In this document: one piece after another, positions 33,745-44,111 of the stretch | Layout of the letters: every line of letters starts with the position of its first letter | How positions within the stretch are numbered: position 1 is the first letter of the stretch | The notes under the pieces: model-generated | Seen by the model: the letters and a program-made list of their open reading frames with translations, nothing else | The model's database searches: none | Told to the model about the DNA's origin: nothing | Program-made: the position numbers and the translations under genes | Assembly: GCF_012934855.1 (NCBI RefSeq) | Contig: NZ_CP051481.1 | Coordinates: forward strand, 1 to 64,000 | Direction of reading: 5' to 3' | Length of the DNA stretch: 64,000 bases | DNA from: Mycoplasma phocoenae | GTDB taxonomy: Bacteria > Bacillota_I > Bacilli_A > Mycoplasmatales > Metamycoplasmataceae

Positions 33745-34201
33745 TTTGTCAATATTCCACATTAAATTTTTCGTGTTCAATAACCTTTTCTTTATCAAAA
33801 GAACTTAAATCTAAGTTGAGATAAACATCGCCCTCAAATTTTCCTTTAATTCTCGAAACTATCAATTCGTCAGCATATTGATAAAACGATTCATAAATCG
33901 ATTTTCCGCCAGCTATGAAAAGAACCTCTTTTGAATCTTTATATTTTTTAAATAATTCTGTTAATTCTGAATCATTATGAATAGTTAAATCAGCAGTTTC
34001 AATGTCATCCGGTGATAAAACTATTGATTTTCTATTCAATAATTTACCTGGCAATCCTAAAAATGTTCTTCGTCCAAATAATAATGCGTGCGTTAAAGTT
34101 GTATTTTTGAAATGAATAAATTCTTCTTTAATATGTCAAGGCATTTTATCGCCTTTACCTATTAAATTGTGTTCATCCATGGCTACAATTAATTTAATCA
34201 T
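33728..34201 (-). CDS. folA: Dihydrofolate reductase
   Basis: A 157-residue enzyme that reduces dihydrofolate to tetrahydrofolate with NADPH. The start [31 protein letters not shown] shows the Met20-loop PW and the active-site Glu (E in HIKEEF region); LLFGRRTFLGLP and FIAGGKSIYESF complete the cofactor site. An in-frame TGA at 33749 is Trp; the true stop lies in the shared terminator hairpin. Its ATG overlaps the thyA stop by one base. Confidence 0.93.
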
Positions 34202-35070
34202 TATACAGCCACTTTTCCCGCTATTTTTTCATGCGATTCATAATCAACTAATTGAATGTCTTCATAAGTAAAATCTTCAATGTTCTTAATATTTTTATTC
34301 AAAACAAGTGTTGGAAGTTTCAATGGTTCTCTAGTTAATTGAAGTTCCACTTGTTCTATATGATTAGAATAAATGTGAGCATCTCCTATTGTGTGAATAA
34401 ATTCACCAACCTCAAGATCGCACACCTGTGCCACCATTGTTAATAATAATGAATAAGAAGCAATATTAAAAGGCACTCCTAAAAATAAATCTCCGCTACG
34501 TTGGTAAAGTTGTAAGGATAATTTTTTGTCTTCTGAAACAAAAAACTGAAAGAAAGCATGACAAGGCGGAAGTGCCATTTGATCAATTTCCACTGGATTT
34601 CACGCGCTTACAATATGTCTTCTTGAAAATGGATTATTTTTAATATCATTAATTACTCTGGATAATTGATCAACGCCTAAAAAATCTCTTCATTGTTTGC
34701 CATAAACAGGACCAAGAGTTCCATAAATTTTTGCAAAAGATTCATCTTTTTTAATTTTTTCAACAAATTCCGCCATTGTTTCATTGTTATAATTAGGAGA
34801 CTTTTTGAAATTTTCATATGGCCATTCGTTTCAAATTCTAACATTGTTATCAACTAAAAATTTAATGTTGGTATCACCTTTAATTATTCATAATAATTCA
34901 ATTACAATCGATTTTCAAGCCATTTTTTTAGTTGTAACTAAAGGGAATCCTTTCGATAAATCAAATCTTGATTGGGTACCAAACAAACTTATTGTGCCTG
35001 TATTTGTTCTATCACTTTTATTTTTTCCTTTTGAAGAAACCTCTTTTAATAAATCTAAATATTGTTTCAT
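34201..35070 (-). CDS. thyA: Thymidylate synthase
   Basis: A 289-residue enzyme converting dUMP to dTMP and producing dihydrofolate, which FolA recycles. Catalytic Cys in [13 protein letters not shown], phosphate-binding SRRHIVSAW, and [18 protein letters not shown] plus HIYSNHIEQ are family hallmarks. RBS AGAGGTG. thyA-folA form a coupled two-gene operon. Many mycoplasmas lack thyA and salvage thymidine instead. Confidence 0.97.
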
Positions 35071-35203
35071 ATACACCTCTTATCTTATTAATATAATAAC
35101 GATTTTATTAACTAAATTTGATTAAAAAAAGAAATTTTTTTTCAATGTTTTTTTTATATTGTTATAAGTTTTTACAAATTCTTTTTTTTATTATTTTGTT
35201 GGC

Positions 35204-35209
35204 TATAAT
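35204..35209 (+). promoter_or_regulatory. Promoter -10 for the aminopeptidase operon
   Basis: TATAAT 25 nt upstream of the pepA1 start, within a T-rich upstream tract; followed by the strong ribosome site GAAAGGAGA. No clear -35 box. Confidence 0.6.
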
Positions 35210-35234
35210 TGTTAAAGTTTATGAAAGGAGAATA

Positions 35235-36605
35235 ATGTTAAAAATTTATTCAAATAAAAAATCAAAATTGCCTTTGGTAAAAGCAGTTTTTAAAAACTCT
35301 GATTTTCCAGAGTTTGTTTCAATTAAAAAAGGTGCTTGAACTGAAGATAAAAAAAATAATATTATTTACGTATACAATGACGAAATTGAATCATTTGTTC
35401 AATTAAGAAAAATAGTAGACTCAATTATAAATAAACAAGATAAGGATATGAGCGTAGATGTTCTTTCGTTTGTTAACGAAAACATTGAAATTAAAGATGT
35501 TTTAAGAGCTTTTTACACACGTCATAGTTTCTTAAAAGATGAACTATACAATATTAAAACAAAAAAAGACAAGGAAGAATTTGTCTTGGAATTATTCTTA
35601 GAGGATGATTCATATAAAGCATTCGCAAATGAAATGATGTTACTTGCACAAAACGTAACAATGGCTCGTTCATTACAAATAACACCACCAAATGTATGTA
35701 CTAGTGAGTGATTAGCTGATTTTGTTGCTAAAGATTTAAAAGGTATTGAAAATCTAGAAATTACAGTATTAGACAAAAAACAAATTACTGAATTAAATAT
35801 GGGGCTTTTATTAAGTGTGAATAAAGGTTCTGTGTTTGAACCGAGAGTAGTTATTTTAAACTATACTCCAAACAAGGATAGAAAAGAAAGATTAGCCTTA
35901 GTAGGTAAGGGTATAACTTTCGATACTGGAGGAGTAAATACTAAAGGTTACTATATGGAAGGTATGAAGTTTGATATGTCAGGTTCAGCAATAGTAGCTT
36001 ACGCTTTAAAAAACATTGCTTTGAATAAAATTAATTATAACGTATCAGCTATCATGATGATTACAGACAATAGAACCAACGGTGATCCATCATTACCTGA
36101 AAATGTTTATACATCAATGTCGGGAAAAACAGTTGAAGTAGTAGATACAGATGCAGAAGGACGTTTAGTTTTAGCTGATGGTATCACTTACGCTAAAGAT
36201 AAATTAAAAGCTGATGTTATTGTCGATGTTGCTACATTAACTGGAACAATGGTAAGAGCTTTAGGAACTGTATATTCAGGTATTTATTCAACTTGTGATA
36301 AAGAATGAAACAAATTTGAAACAGCTTCTAAAATAGCAAAAGAAAAAGTGTGAAGAATGCCGTTCCACAGTGATTTCCATAAAACAAACACCGAAAGTAA
36401 AGTGGCTGATTTAAATAATTATTCTAATAATGAAATCAGCGACTGTAATACTGCGGCAATGTTTTTAAAAGAGTTCGCTGAAGACACAACATATATTCAC
36501 TGTGACGTAGCTGGTACAGCTGACAGAGATTTAAACCCACAAGGTGAGTTGATTGCTACAATAACTGAATTCGCACGTTTAAAAGAGGTAAAAAATGAAA
36601 AATAA
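35235..36605 (+). CDS. pepA: M17 leucyl aminopeptidase (copy 1)
   Basis: A 456-residue cytosolic aminopeptidase with two metal ions. All ligands are visible: Lys and Asp in GKGITFDTGG, Asp in GMKFDMSGSA, Asp and Glu in VDTDAEGRLVLADG, and DVATLTG. The N-terminal ~150 residues are diverged. Start chosen for AAAGGAGAATA. It overlaps the second copy by 11 bp. Trp codons are TGA in at least four places. It would release N-terminal residues from imported peptides. Confidence 0.93.
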
Positions 36606-37938
36606 TAAATTTGTATTAAAAGCTTTTTTTAAAAAAGATAAGGAAGATAAAACAAAAGAATTTGTTGTGACTGAAGATGTTTATGAAAAAACAGCTTCAG
36701 TATGCATTGGTTTGTATGAAGATATTAACTTAGAATCATTATTAAGCTTTTTTAATAAATTACCCAAAACTGCAAACAGAGATTATTTAATTGATTTAGA
36801 TTCGTTCGTTTCAAAAAAATATTCTCTTGATAAATTATTAACTGACGTTTCTTACGCTTTAAGAACTGGTGAATTTGAAGGATTTGATTTAAAAAGCAAA
36901 AAAGATTCAAATGTTTACAGTATTCACACATTAATTACTGCAAATGAAAATGAAGCAAACAATAAAGCAAAATTCAAGGGCGAAACAATTGCTGATTCAT
37001 TTAATCAAGCTCGTTTTTATCAAAGAATGGTTCCGAATATTGCTAATTCAGAATACTTAGCAGAAGAATACGCTAAACATTTTGAAGGTCTTGATAATGT
37101 TACTGTAAAAACATTAGAATCATTTGATATTCAAAAACTTGGAATGAATCTTATGTTAAGTGTTAACAAGGGTTCAATACACGCTCCAAAAGTGTTAGTT
37201 GTTGAATATAACGGTAACCCAGAATCAAAAGAAAAAACAGTAATAGTGGGGAAAGGTATTACATTCGACACTGGTGGATACTCACTAAAAAGTGGTGGTG
37301 GAATGAAAGGCATGAAATATGATATGACTGGTAGCGCTGTAGCTTGTTTTGCTTTAAAAGCTATTGCAAAATTAAAAGCAAAAGCAAATTATTCAGCTGT
37401 TATGATGTTGACTGATAACTCGTTAAATACAAATGCTTCTCAACCAGATAGTGTGTATAAATCAATGAACGGTTTAACAGTTGAAGTTACAAACACAGAT
37501 GCTGAGGGACGTTTAGTCTTGGCTGATGGTATGACATATGCTATTCGTGAATTAAACGCTACAAGACTTATCGATGTTGCTACATTAACAGGGGCTGTCA
37601 GAAGCGCTTTGGGACAAACATATGCAGGTGTTTATTCTACTGACGATAATTTCTTTGATTCATTTAAGGCTGCTTCTTGCGAAGCTAATGAAAAAATTTG
37701 AAGATTACCATTTGATGAAGAATATGGTGAAGGAATTAAAGATACGCCAGTTGCTGATTTATGTAACTCAGACAAGAGTCCAAACGCTGGTTCTTGCTCA
37801 GCGGCAATGTTCTTGAAAGAATTTGCAGAAAACACCAAATTCATTCACTGCGATATAGCTGGAGTTGCTAAAAACTTTGGTTATAACAATACTCCTTTAA
37901 TTGCCACAATTACTGAAATGGCATTGAATGAAAAATAA
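36595..37938 (+). CDS. M17 leucyl aminopeptidase (copy 2)
   Basis: A 447-residue tandem paralog of the preceding gene with all metal and catalytic residues (GKGITFDTGGYSLK, GMKYDMTGSAV, TNTDAEGRLVLADG, DVATLTGA). The N-terminal halves differ more than the C-terminal catalytic halves, as expected if the copies differ in hexamer packing or substrate range. Coupled to both neighbours: 11-bp overlap with copy 1 and with the downstream membrane gene. Confidence 0.92.
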
Positions 37939-38803
37939 TAAAATTGTCGAAAAAGAAAAATTTTGTATTAAAAAGTGATTAAAAGATAACTTAACATTAA
38001 GTGTTTTTGATATTGCTCTTTTTGCATTATTTATCGCTTTATATTTTATTGCTGATTCAGTCCAAAGATTTGCTCTTACTGGACCTAGAAAAATAGCTAT
38101 AACGTATACTTTATTTATTATTTTTGGTATAGTATTGGGTCCAATTAAAGGAGGGATATTAGCGTTACTTTGCGATACGGTTACACAATTAATTTACGGT
38201 ATTCAATTCTGAATGATTGAATACGCAATTGTTCCGGTATTGATAGCTGTTTTAAGCTCGTTAATATTTAAATTGCGTAAATTCGATTCTCATTGACTTT
38301 GATTGATAGGATTTTTCATAATCACTTTTACTACAGCAATCTTTGTAACAATCATTTTATTAGAATCTGATCTGATTAAATGAAAGGAAACATCACGCAA
38401 GGCAAAACCAATTGCTTCTAACGTTGTAACCATAGTTTCGTCTATTTCTATTGGATGTATATGAATATTTAGCATATCATTAGCTTTAATTCATCGTTTT
38501 ACCAAAAATGAAAATTGAAAAAACAATACGACAACAATTTTTATAATATTCATAAACACGACCGTGTCTATGATCTTGTTTAGATGAATTTGAGGACCGT
38601 TTTCATATATTAATTTCCACAACAGATTTTTCAACAAAAGAGGAACTTGAACTTATTCTGATTATTATTTAATTTGAATGATTCCAATTATATTTAAAAG
38701 TTTAATTGAAATACCTGTTTACACATTTTTAACTTATTCGTTATATCCTGTGATTAGATATATGCAAAATCAATATAAAATACAAAACAAAGCAAAATAC
38801 TAA
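37928..38803 (+). CDS. ECF transporter S component-like membrane protein
   Basis: A 291-residue protein with about six hydrophobic helices after a short charged N-terminus. The segment LFIIFGIVLGPIKGGILALLCDTVTQLIYG resembles the substrate-binding S components of energy-coupling-factor transporters (folate-type family), which capture a vitamin and use a shared EcfAAT module. Substrate unknown; the thyA/folA/fmt neighbourhood makes folate a reasonable guess only. About 14 TGA Trp fragment it under the standard code. Overlaps aminopeptidase copy 2 by 11 bp. Confidence 0.65.
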
Positions 38804-38820
38804 TATAAATAATATAAATT

Positions 38821-38849
38821 AAAAAATAGTGCTATTGCACTATTTTTTA
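38821..38849. terminator. Convergent terminator
   Basis: Stem AAAAAATAGTGC/GCACTATTTTTT with a 4-nt loop, between the ECF-like gene and the converging phosphohexomutase-like gene, whose stop (38847-38849) is in its edge. Confidence 0.85.
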
Positions 38850-40415
38850 GTTATCTTTGTTTGAAATTTGTTTAATTATTTTATGAAAATATTTTTTAAA
38901 AACATTTATTTGCGAACTTAATTGATTGTTTTGTAGATAAACGATTAGCTCGTCACTCATTTTATTGAATTTTAGCCCCATTCATTCAGTAGAACTGAAT
39001 TGACATTTAATCAAAAATTGTTGTTCAGTGTTTTTAATATTGTTCATTAAATATTTTTTAGTTATTAATTTATCATTGATTGAATCTGATTTTTGCAGAA
39101 TATCTATTAATGATATTAATAAACTTCTATCTAGATCCATTGCAAATGATTCTACCGGGGTTATGTTTCTAGTTTCCATATTATTATTCATTTTTGATAC
39201 TAAATCAATATTTTGAGTAGCATAATAGTTCATCATTTCAGTAAATAACGTTAATGTTATTAAACTATTGTAATGGTTAAAATTTTCTAAATTGGTATAT
39301 GCTTTGCCGTCTTCATTAATTTGTAAATATAATTGTTCATCTTTTTCTTTAGTTATTAATGATTCTTTTATTATGTTTTGTTTAAAAACGGTATTTTCTT
39401 TTTGAAAATGTACGTTTGAAAAATCAGATATTTTCAATTTTTCAAACATTGGTTTTTTATTCATAATTTGAGTCATTGTTGAATAGAAATTTATATACAT
39501 GAATCATAAATTTTCAATGTTAATTTTTTTGTAAATGTTTTTATAAGAACACGCAAACACGTCGACATTGGTACAATCTTCATTTAAAACAAAAATATAA
39601 CTGTTTTTGAATACGTTTTTGTTTTTGAATAAAAGAATTGTGCTTTCATTTATAAATCTAATTTTGTTTATCAAAATATAAGGAGCATCAATAGAACCGA
39701 AAATTTTTTTAACCAAGTTCACGCTATTATTATATGTATAAACTCCAAACGTTAATTTTTGTACATCGTTGCTTCTAATTTTTAATTTTGTCAATTCATT
39801 AGAAAATTCTTTTTGAAGTAAATCAGTTTTCAAATATATAAAATCATCATTAGATTTTTTCACTTCAAAAATATTTAAGCTTTTATAGAATTCAAATATT
39901 TTTTCAATGAAATTGAGTCCAATTTGTTGACCGTTGGTGTTAAATAATGACAAAGCATAATCATTAAATTTTTCAGTGTATCTTGAAAAATAAAACAATA
40001 TGTTTATATCTTTAGTTTGCTTTAAACTATACAAAGCAAAATTTTTTGCCACTGGTTCATTTTCTAAGAATAAATGAACATTAATTCCTGCATTAATAAG
40101 CACTTGACCCATATCCTTTAACAACTCTTTTAATTGATCATTTGAGCCATCATGCGCTAATAAAACATTGAATTTTGAACAGTTTGTTTTAATTGAATCT
40201 AAATACTGTACAAAACCGCTCACTAATCCAGAAACTGTTGCTTTATTAAATTTATTATAACCGACTCCAAGAGGTGCTACAAATGAACCTTCAATAATGT
40301 TGATATCTTGATTGAATTCACTATCAGCATCATTGACTCTTATTTTTTTAAGTTGTTTTAAAACTTTTTTATCACTTTTAAAATATTCATTTCAAGGGTG
40401 AAAGTCTATTTCCAT
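38847..40415 (-). CDS. Degenerate phosphohexomutase-like protein (phosphomannomutase/phosphoglucomutase fold)
   Basis: A 522-residue protein read through three TGA Trp. Its first ~190 residues follow the plan of family phosphomannomutases: an N-terminal W..YF segment, the FN/VSG.V.GFVQYL block (NKFNKATVSGLVSGFVQYL) after a GT.G.RG-like position, NVLLAHDGS where active enzymes have a VIAYDSR-like strand, and ILFYFSRYTEKFNDYALSLF exactly where the catalytic TASHNP..YNG.K should be. The phosphoserine and its neighbours are gone. The later metal-binding DGDxDR loop is not seen either. So it probably lacks mutase activity and may be regulatory or structural. It lies directly downstream of the ABC exporter genes, 10 bp away. 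Confidence 0.6.
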
Positions 40416-40425
40416 TTAAGCCTCC

Positions 40426-42228
40426 CTATTCGTTATTTTCATACCCTGATTCATACATTTGTTTGTATTCACCGTTTAGTTGTATTAATTCTTCATGATT
40501 TCCTTGTTCAATAATTTCGCCTTGTTTAACCACTAAGATTTTTGTAGCGTTAATTATGGTGGACAATCTGTGAGCAATAATAAATGATGTTTTTTCTTTT
40601 GTTAAGTTGATAATGGATTTTTGAATTTCTTTTTCTGTTTGAATATCTACATTGGACGTGGCTTCATCTAATATCAATATATTTTTATTTGCAAGTATTG
40701 CTCTTGATATTGAAATTAGTTGTTTTTCCCCTTGGGACAAAATATTGTTTTCTTCTAAAATTTGTGTTTGATATCCATTTTCTAATTTTAATATGAAATC
40801 GTGCGCATGCGATAATCTACATGCTTCAATCACTTCTTCATCTGTGGCATCTAAATTACCATATCTTATATTTTCCATAATTGAATCATTGAATAAAAAC
40901 ACATCTTGCAGAACGGTTGAAATGTGAGTACGCAAGTTGTTTGAATTTATACTGTCAATATCGATTCCATCAAGAAGAATTTTACCTTGTGTTGGTAAAT
41001 AAAATTTTGATAATAAATTAACTATTGTTGTTTTACCAGCTCCTGTAGCACCCACAATTGCGATAGTATCGCCTTTTTTTGCCTTGAATGATACGTTTTT
41101 AAGTTGTAAGTTTTTCAAATCATTTGTGTAACTAAATGATACATTTTGAAATTCGACATCGCCATGTGTGCTTGTTATTTTGATTAAATTTTCGTTTTCA
41201 TATTCAGGTTTTAATTCAATCAATTCTTTTAATCTTGAACTAGAGCTCACTCCCTGTTGAGTGGATTGAAAAACATTTAATGATTCCATTAATTTATTCG
41301 TAAATAACCTTATATAAGTATAAACTGCAATTAATGAACCTACCGATACCATTCCATTTCCACCTGTCGTACCATTAATAGAAAGAATAATACCCACACT
41401 TATTACAATCAAAATCATAACATTCGATAACGAATAACCAATTGGATATGATATACCGCTTATTATATTTGCTTTCAATGTTGGTTTAAATAAATTTTTA
41501 TTATGCTTACGAAAATTTTCGATAGTTTCTTTGTTTTTATTAAAACTATTTAATACGTGTTGCCCATTTATAACTTCTTCGGTATAAGAATTCATTTTTG
41601 CTAGTTGATTTTGTTTTGTTTTATAGTAAGGCATTGAAAGCTTTACAAAAATACCAATAATAATAACAAATAATGGTAAAGTTGCTATTGTTACTAAAAA
41701 TAAATAAGGTGAAAAATATGCTATAAATCCTAAACACAAGAATGTGTAATTAAATGTAACCATCGACTGACCTATTAAAACTAATAAACCATTAGCAACA
41801 TTATCAACATCATTTGTTAATGTGCTCATTAGAGCTCCGCGTTGTTGTTTTTCAAAAAAGGACACAGGCATGCTCATTATTGCTTTGTACGCTTTCATTC
41901 GTATTTTATGCGCTACCTTTTGACTTGTTACAACAGTAAATCAATGAGTGATCATTAAAGAGCATTCGCCAAACACATAACAACCAATTAAATATATTAA
42001 AACTCATATAAAGTTTGTATTATCAAAAGGTTTCATCAATGCTTTTTCCGATAAGAAGTTATCGATAATATAAGCAAATATTATATTAGCCGCTATACTA
42101 GTTGCACTCGCTATTGTCGATATTAAAAATATCAGTAAAACTATTCATCTATTTACATCGTATAATTTGAGTAAATAACGCAATTCTTTTCAAAAATGAA
42201 AAATGTTTTTAGAAGATTTTTTATTCAT
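40426..42228 (-). CDS. ABC exporter, half-transporter (subunit with canonical Walker B)
   Basis: A 600-residue protein: six-helix membrane domain (residues ~1-330, with the intracellular-loop motif MSMPVSFFEKQQRG) then an ATPase domain with Walker A VGATGAGKTTIVNLL, signature ILSQGEKQLISISR (LSGGQ changed to LSQGE), and Walker B ILILDEATSNVD with the catalytic Glu. Overlaps the next subunit by 8 bp. Many TGA Trp in the N-terminal 110 residues. Likely exports a lipid, drug or peptide with its partner. Confidence 0.93.
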
Positions 42229-44077
42229 TGCCACCCCCTTGTAAAACATTTATTTCTTTATATAAAGCGTGGTTTTTCAATAAATTATTATGTGTATCAA
42301 AACCTGTAATAACTCCATTTTCAAGAACAATTATCTTGTCGCAATCTTTAACTGATGTTATTTTTTGACTTATTATGAATGTTGTTAAATTTTTATATTT
42401 TTGAATAATTGATTGTTTAACTTTTTTTTCTGTTTTGTTATCTAAAGCGCTTGTTGAATCATCTAAAATAAGGATTTTTGGTTTTTTCAATAAACCTTGA
42501 GCAATAAACAATCTTTGTCTTTGACCTCCAGAAACATTTGTAGATCCTTGAGAAATTTCATAATTCAATTGAGTATCTTGTTCTTTTACAAAATCATCAA
42601 TGCATGAAATTTTTAATGCTTCATAAATTTCTTGTTCAGTAGCATCGCTATTTGCTAAACGCATATTTTTTTCAATTGAACCTGAAAATAGAAAAGGTTT
42701 TTGATAAATATGAGTAATAGCTTTGTTTAAATTTGTTTGATTATATTCTTGAATTAATTGGCCATCAATGAATATTTTACCTTCTTGCGCATCGTACTCA
42801 TGAGTAATTAATTTAGCTAATGATGTTTTACCGCTTCCTGTTGGACCGATTATCCCAATTGTTTCACCTGATTTAATTTTGAATGAAACGTTTTTCAATA
42901 CTGGCTCAATTGAAGATTCATAATATCTGAATGAAACATTGTTAAACTCAATATCCCCTTTTTCAATATTTTTTTCATTGTTTGGATTTGTTAATAACGT
43001 GTTTTTATGCGCGATAACTTCGTAATATCTTTTAGCTGAGACATGACTTCTAAAACAAAAAACTAAAATAAATATAGTCATAATAAATCCAGTTGTAACG
43101 GTTCATAAATACCCGATAAAAGAATTGATTGAAACAATAAAGTTTTGATACTCGCTTTGCGCTATTTTTATTGCTTCTTGAGATAGGTTGGAAAGATCTG
43201 GCCTCATCAAAGGACTGGCACTTACAGCTAGTATTGTGACTGTAGCTAAATTTATCATCAATACGACACTAATTTGTCCAAGGTATTGAATCAATAAACC
43301 TTTAATACCTATTTGAGCTCATTTACGGCTAACTCTTTCATATCGTTTAGCAATAAAATTTTGGCAATTATAAGATTTAATCAACTTGATTCCGGCAATG
43401 CTTTCTTTAGTATTCATATTTATACTATCAGTAACGTCTTGTTGCTTTTTAAATAAAGGCAGACCCTTCCAAGCGACAATAGCTAATGTTATCACGAGCA
43501 ACGGAATAAGAACAGCGAATGAAATTGATAGTTTTAAATTAGTTAATAAAGCAAACACCAGTCCACCAATGAAATAAAGCGGCCCTAGTAATAGTGCTTT
43601 CAATGATAAAAATAATCCCTGTTCAATTTTTTCAATGTCATTTGTTAAATTGATTAATAGTCTTGAACTAGATAATTTATTTAATTGAGATTGGTTCAAA
43701 CCCTGAATATGTTCAAATAATTGTTGTCTTAGCAATAACGAAGTTTTTACAGACACGTAATTGGCTAGTATGCTTGAAATAACATTAAATAAAAACCCTA
43801 AGAATAATATTCCAAGAAACAATGGGATCATTTTTCTTGTTGCTTCATATATATCTTTATATGGACCTAATTTAATAAACCCTATAAAGGTTAAATGAAT
43901 TTCTCTATTTTGAATATCCAATCCTTGTTCAATGTTTTTAGAAGCCGTTAACCCAATTAATTGAGCTATTAAATTAGGAAAAAGTAATGTAGCAAAAACA
44001 GTTAATACGGTGAATAAAATACAGAAAAAAGTTAATAGTTTTAGCTTTCAGTTCATGACACTAAAAATTTTATTCAT
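42221..44077 (-). CDS. ABC exporter, half-transporter (subunit with degenerate Walker B)
   Basis: A 618-residue partner of the preceding entry. Six hydrophobic helices, then Walker A IGPTGSGKTSLAKLI, intact signature NVSGGQRQRLFIAQ, and Walker B ILILDDSTSALD in which the catalytic Glu is Asp. The complementary defects (LSQGE in the partner, Asp here) belong to the same composite ATP site, as in heterodimeric exporters such as BmrCD or TM287/288. First gene of the pair; start MNKIFSVMNWKLKLL at 44077 after AGGGGGGA. Confidence 0.92.
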
Positions 44078-44111
44078 TATTCCCCCCTTATTTAAATTTT
44101 ATATTTTTGCT

